A stretch of 64,000 nucleotides of DNA. Source: Pseudomonas sp. MIACH. GTDB taxonomy: Bacteria > Pseudomonadota > Gammaproteobacteria > Pseudomonadales > Pseudomonadaceae. Shown piece after piece: positions 61,685 to 64,000 of this stretch. The position numbers were made by a program, and so were the translations under genes. The DNA is taken from NCBI RefSeq assembly GCF_001269925.1, contig NZ_LHVO01000069.1, forward strand, positions 1 through 64,000. Direction: 5' to 3'. Each line of letters begins with the position of its first letter. Position 1 is the stretch's first letter. Below the pieces are notes generated by a model. The model made no database searches and had not been told where the DNA came from. It saw only the letters and a list, made by a program, of their open reading frames with translations.

Positions 61685-62239
61685 TCAGGCGTGAGTTTCC
61701 AGGCGCAGGCGCCACACCGTATTAAAGCGCAGCTCGGTAGCGGACAACGGCTCGATGTCGATTCGATAGAACATCGACACCGGGAACTGCATCACGTAGA
61801 GCATCGCGGCGCGGATCACAAACGGGTGGGTGATGGCCACGATGTGCCCAGGTTGGGTCTCAAGGGTTTTCATCCACACGGCGACCCGTGCGCAAATCTG
61901 ATCAACCGACTCGCCACCATGGGGCGCACTGGCGCTGTGGGTCATCCAGGCCATCAACGCATCGCCGTCCAACTGGCTGATGGCCTGGCCCTTCCAATCG
62001 CCAAAGTTGCCATCGCGCAGGGCGTCCTCAATCAACGCGTCACTGCCGAACAACCCCGCCGTCTGCCGGGCACGTGCCTCGGGCGCGCACACCAGACGCT
62101 GGATTTTCGTATAGCGCTCGGCCAGGGACAGCGCTGCGGCTTGCCAATCCATCGCCACGGACTCGTTATCGGGAAAGCGCGCGAACTTTTGAGCAGCCGT
62201 CGCGGCATGGCAAATGAGGGTCAAACGGGTGGCCTGCAT
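61685..62239 (-). CDS. Histidine phosphatase-family protein
   Basis: The product is about 184 residues from the ATG at 62239; a second ATG lies at 62242. The family RHG motif is replaced by CHA in LICHAATA, so the arginine is missing while the His remains. AITHPFVIRAA near 138 supplies the second active-site His. CobC-type alpha-ribazole phosphatases share the fold, and cobF is next door. However, the altered motif makes catalytic activity uncertain. Confidence 0.75.
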   Translation of the reverse strand: MQATRLTLICHAATAAQKFARFPDNESVAMDWQAAALSLAERYTKIQRLVCAPEARARQTAGLFGSDALIEDALRDGNFGDWKGQAISQLDGDALMAWMTHSASAPHGGESVDQICARVAVWMKTLETQPGHIVAITHPFVIRAAMLYVMQFPVSMFYRIDIEPLSATELRFNTVWRLRLETHA

Positions 62240-62397
62240 CACTGCTCACTCTGCATCGGGAAAGCGCTCTGTATACACCTGATACACACCTGCGGAACCG
62301 TCGAGTTTAAACATACCACTCCCTACAAGCCACACGGCCCACGCATCAAAGCGCGATCACGGTGTCGCCTTTTCCCTGACTCTTACGAGAATACATT

Positions 62398-64000
62398 ATG
62401 AAAATCTCGCCCCAGATACTTGCCGTACAACCGCAGAAGGCCGGTCAAGAAAATGAAGTGTCAGAACATCCGAGAGCCAAACGCTCACTGATTCAAACCG
62501 TCACACAGTGGCCTGTGAACCCATCCCAGCCCTCCCCTACGAATGCCCGTTTTCAACGCATCCAGGAACACAGCAAACAATTGGTGGCGAAAAGCGACAC
62601 GCAGATGGCAAGCCAGTATTGCGCTGCCTTGATGGCGCTGGAAAGTCAGAAATCCTCAGTGATAAAAAACCCTGACCAGCCCCCCACGGTCACAGACATT
62701 CCAGCGTTCTCCACCTTCGGCCAGGCTTGGGCACTCTTCACACTGGCGCTCAAACAAGATCCGTTTGCACGTTATGCCAGAGACAACAACATCGATATTT
62801 CCAGCCTGAGGTGGTTCCCCCACGCGGATGCGATGGAATGCAGCATCAATGGCAAGACCCAACTCTTCTCGCGCAATACGCCGGGCTGGAAAGAAGCCAG
62901 CGCCGCTGTCGCCGCCGCCGCAAAAGAGGTGGCGGCCGGTCGAGTGGAATCGTTCCCCTACACCGGCGAACGCAGCGCTCCCATTGACGTGGTGGGTAAC
63001 TTCTATAGCGAAGAGCCCGTGAACCATCAAAGCGGACTGCTCAGTTCAATCCGCGACTTACAGAAGCATGGTCAATTCGCGTCCCTGAGGCCCTTCAACG
63101 GTCCACTTACGCCGCAAGTCACCCGCGTCAGGGCGGCACAAGCCGAAGTAGAGAACGCCATCGCCACGGCCACCTATAGCCACACCCTTGGTGTAGCAGA
63201 CGCCAACCGCACGCCGACCCCTTCGGAACGTGTCGAGGAAGCCGACCGGGAAGTTGCTCGCCAAGTCAGCCGCTGGGTGACCTACAAAGCCACATACCCC
63301 GGCACCAGTGCCAATGGGAGCACCACCGGTATTCCTGAAGACTCTTCCTATGCGCAGGCCGTGCAAGTCTACAACGAGGCCCTCTCCAGCGACGCGTTTA
63401 AAAGATTCATGCAGGCACACAATATAGATCCCAGCACTGTACAGATCCATGTGAATGGGACGCTGTTGGGCTTGGGGTCGGACTCAGACGGCAGCCTCAA
63501 ATGGCTCACATTCCCCGCTGAACATACACAGTGGGCTGCCCTTCGACCTGACATTGTGAAAGCGGCCAGCGCGATAGCAGGTAGAGATCCGATGAGCTTG
63601 CCGAACTACAACTACGTTGAGGACAGGTACCCCATGACGGGCATCCTGGATTTTTACGGCGTGCGCGAGCATTACGGCTCTGCGCAGTGGCTCGAACAAA
63701 ACACTGGACTGATTCGCGACGGTTTCCCCGCCCTGCTCAAAAACAATCCTCCCAACGACATCCCCTCCCTTGCGGTGCGCGAACGCCAACAGGCCGCCAA
63801 ACAGCGCCTGGCGCACATCGAAGGGCTGCCATCCCCAAGCGTCCCGACGCCCACGCCGCCGTTCAGGCGCACCCTGATCGATAAGGCTATTAACACGCCA
63901 GCCGCATCGTCTGCGCCGTCCTCCGGCGGGCCGGTGAACATCATCGGCCAGCGCCTGTTTGAAGGGGAGCCGAACATGCAGACAGTGGTAGCCGGATTGC
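62398..64000 (+). CDS. N-terminal part of a large unrecognised protein (runs off right edge)
   Basis: At least 534 codons are open from the ATG at 62398 and the end is outside the window. The sequence starts MKISPQILAVQPQ with no signal peptide and is polar, Pro/Ser/Thr-rich and low in hydrophobic stretches. A duplicated pattern is seen: FARYARDNNIDISSLRWFP near 120 and FKRFMQAHNIDPSTVQIHV near 335, each followed by a short beta stretch. Large Pseudomonas toxin-like or effector proteins can begin this way, but I recognise no domain. Upstream is a short A+T-rich gap. Confidence 0.7.
   Translation, partial: MKISPQILAVQPQKAGQENEVSEHPRAKRSLIQTVTQWPVNPSQPSPTNARFQRIQEHSKQLVAKSDTQMASQYCAALMALESQKSSVIKNPDQPPTVTDIPAFSTFGQAWALFTLALKQDPFARYARDNNIDISSLRWFPHADAMECSINGKTQLFSRNTPGWKEASAAVAAAAKEVAAGRVESFPYTGERSAPIDVVGNFYSEEPVNHQSGLLSSIRDLQKHGQFASLRPFNGPLTPQVTRVRAAQAEVENAIATATYSHTLGVADANRTPTPSERVEEADREVARQVSRWVTYKATYPGTSANGSTTGIPEDSSYAQAVQVYNEALSSDAFKRFMQAHNIDPSTVQIHVNGTLLGLGSDSDGSLKWLTFPAEHTQWAALRPDIVKAASAIAGRDPMSLPNYNYVEDRYPMTGILDFYGVREHYGSAQWLEQNTGLIRDGFPALLKNNPPNDIPSLAVRERQQAAKQRLAHIEGLPSPSVPTPTPPFRRTLIDKAINTPAASSAPSSGGPVNIIGQRLFEGEPNMQTVVAGL

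Overview
The window looks like a chromosomal segment of a fluorescent Pseudomonas (P. fluorescens group). Evidence for this is a pyoverdine-type peptide synthetase, an mtlE/mtlR mannitol-uptake remnant, an NrtR-controlled NAD salvage cluster, an H1-type Hcp, a Pseudomonas-type metallothionein and REPIN-like hairpins. I saw no tRNA or rRNA genes, no insertion sequences, no phage and no CRISPR.

Layout. 1-10305 (minus) is the 5' part of a giant non-ribosomal peptide synthetase that runs off the left edge. Its domain order is C-A(Ser)-T-E-C-A-T-C-A. 10.5-13.7 kb holds a hicAB toxin-antitoxin pair, an MFS exporter and a MATE exporter. 14.0-16.0 kb is a compact type VI secretion island: Hcp, divergent from a Gly-rich hydrophobic putative effector and a multi-pass membrane protein that fits an immunity protein. 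16.0-19.6 kb is pncA-pncB-nadE with its regulator nrtR and a palindromic operator. 19.7-25.1 kb has an SDR polyol dehydrogenase, an mtlE-like binding protein without permease genes, mtlR, then tsx and a purine nucleoside permease behind a PurR-like palindrome. 25.1-34.9 kb is mixed: quinone oxidoreductase, XapX, AraC and LysR regulators, metallothionein, paired DUF606 transporters, mntH, a hydrolase with a YaaW-like C-terminus and an EamA exporter.

34.9-57.0 kb is the centrepiece, a surface-glycan locus. It encodes what looks like a full legionaminic-acid route by GDP-sugars (PtmE, LegB, LegC, LegH, LegG, LegI, LegF). It also encodes the amidotransferase-HisH-HisF trio that turns an N-acetyl into an acetamidino group. 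Next to it, in the other direction, are a GT-B-like transferase, a Wzm/Wzt exporter with a carbohydrate-binding C-terminus, a polysialyltransferase-like protein and a beta-helix/RTX protein. APS kinase, a PAPS-type sulfotransferase and an acyltransferase-3 protein flank it. Together these suggest an ABC-exported O-antigen or capsule rich in an amidinated nonulosonic acid, perhaps acylated and sulfated. That combination is the best candidate for an undescribed system here.

57.5-64.0 kb returns to ordinary genes: a Kef-type antiporter, a periplasmic protein, a nested REPIN, an esterase, cobF and a histidine-phosphatase protein. The window ends inside a large unrecognised protein (62398 onward). 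Many long open frames antisense to the real genes, especially opposite the synthetase, were judged to be coding shadows.
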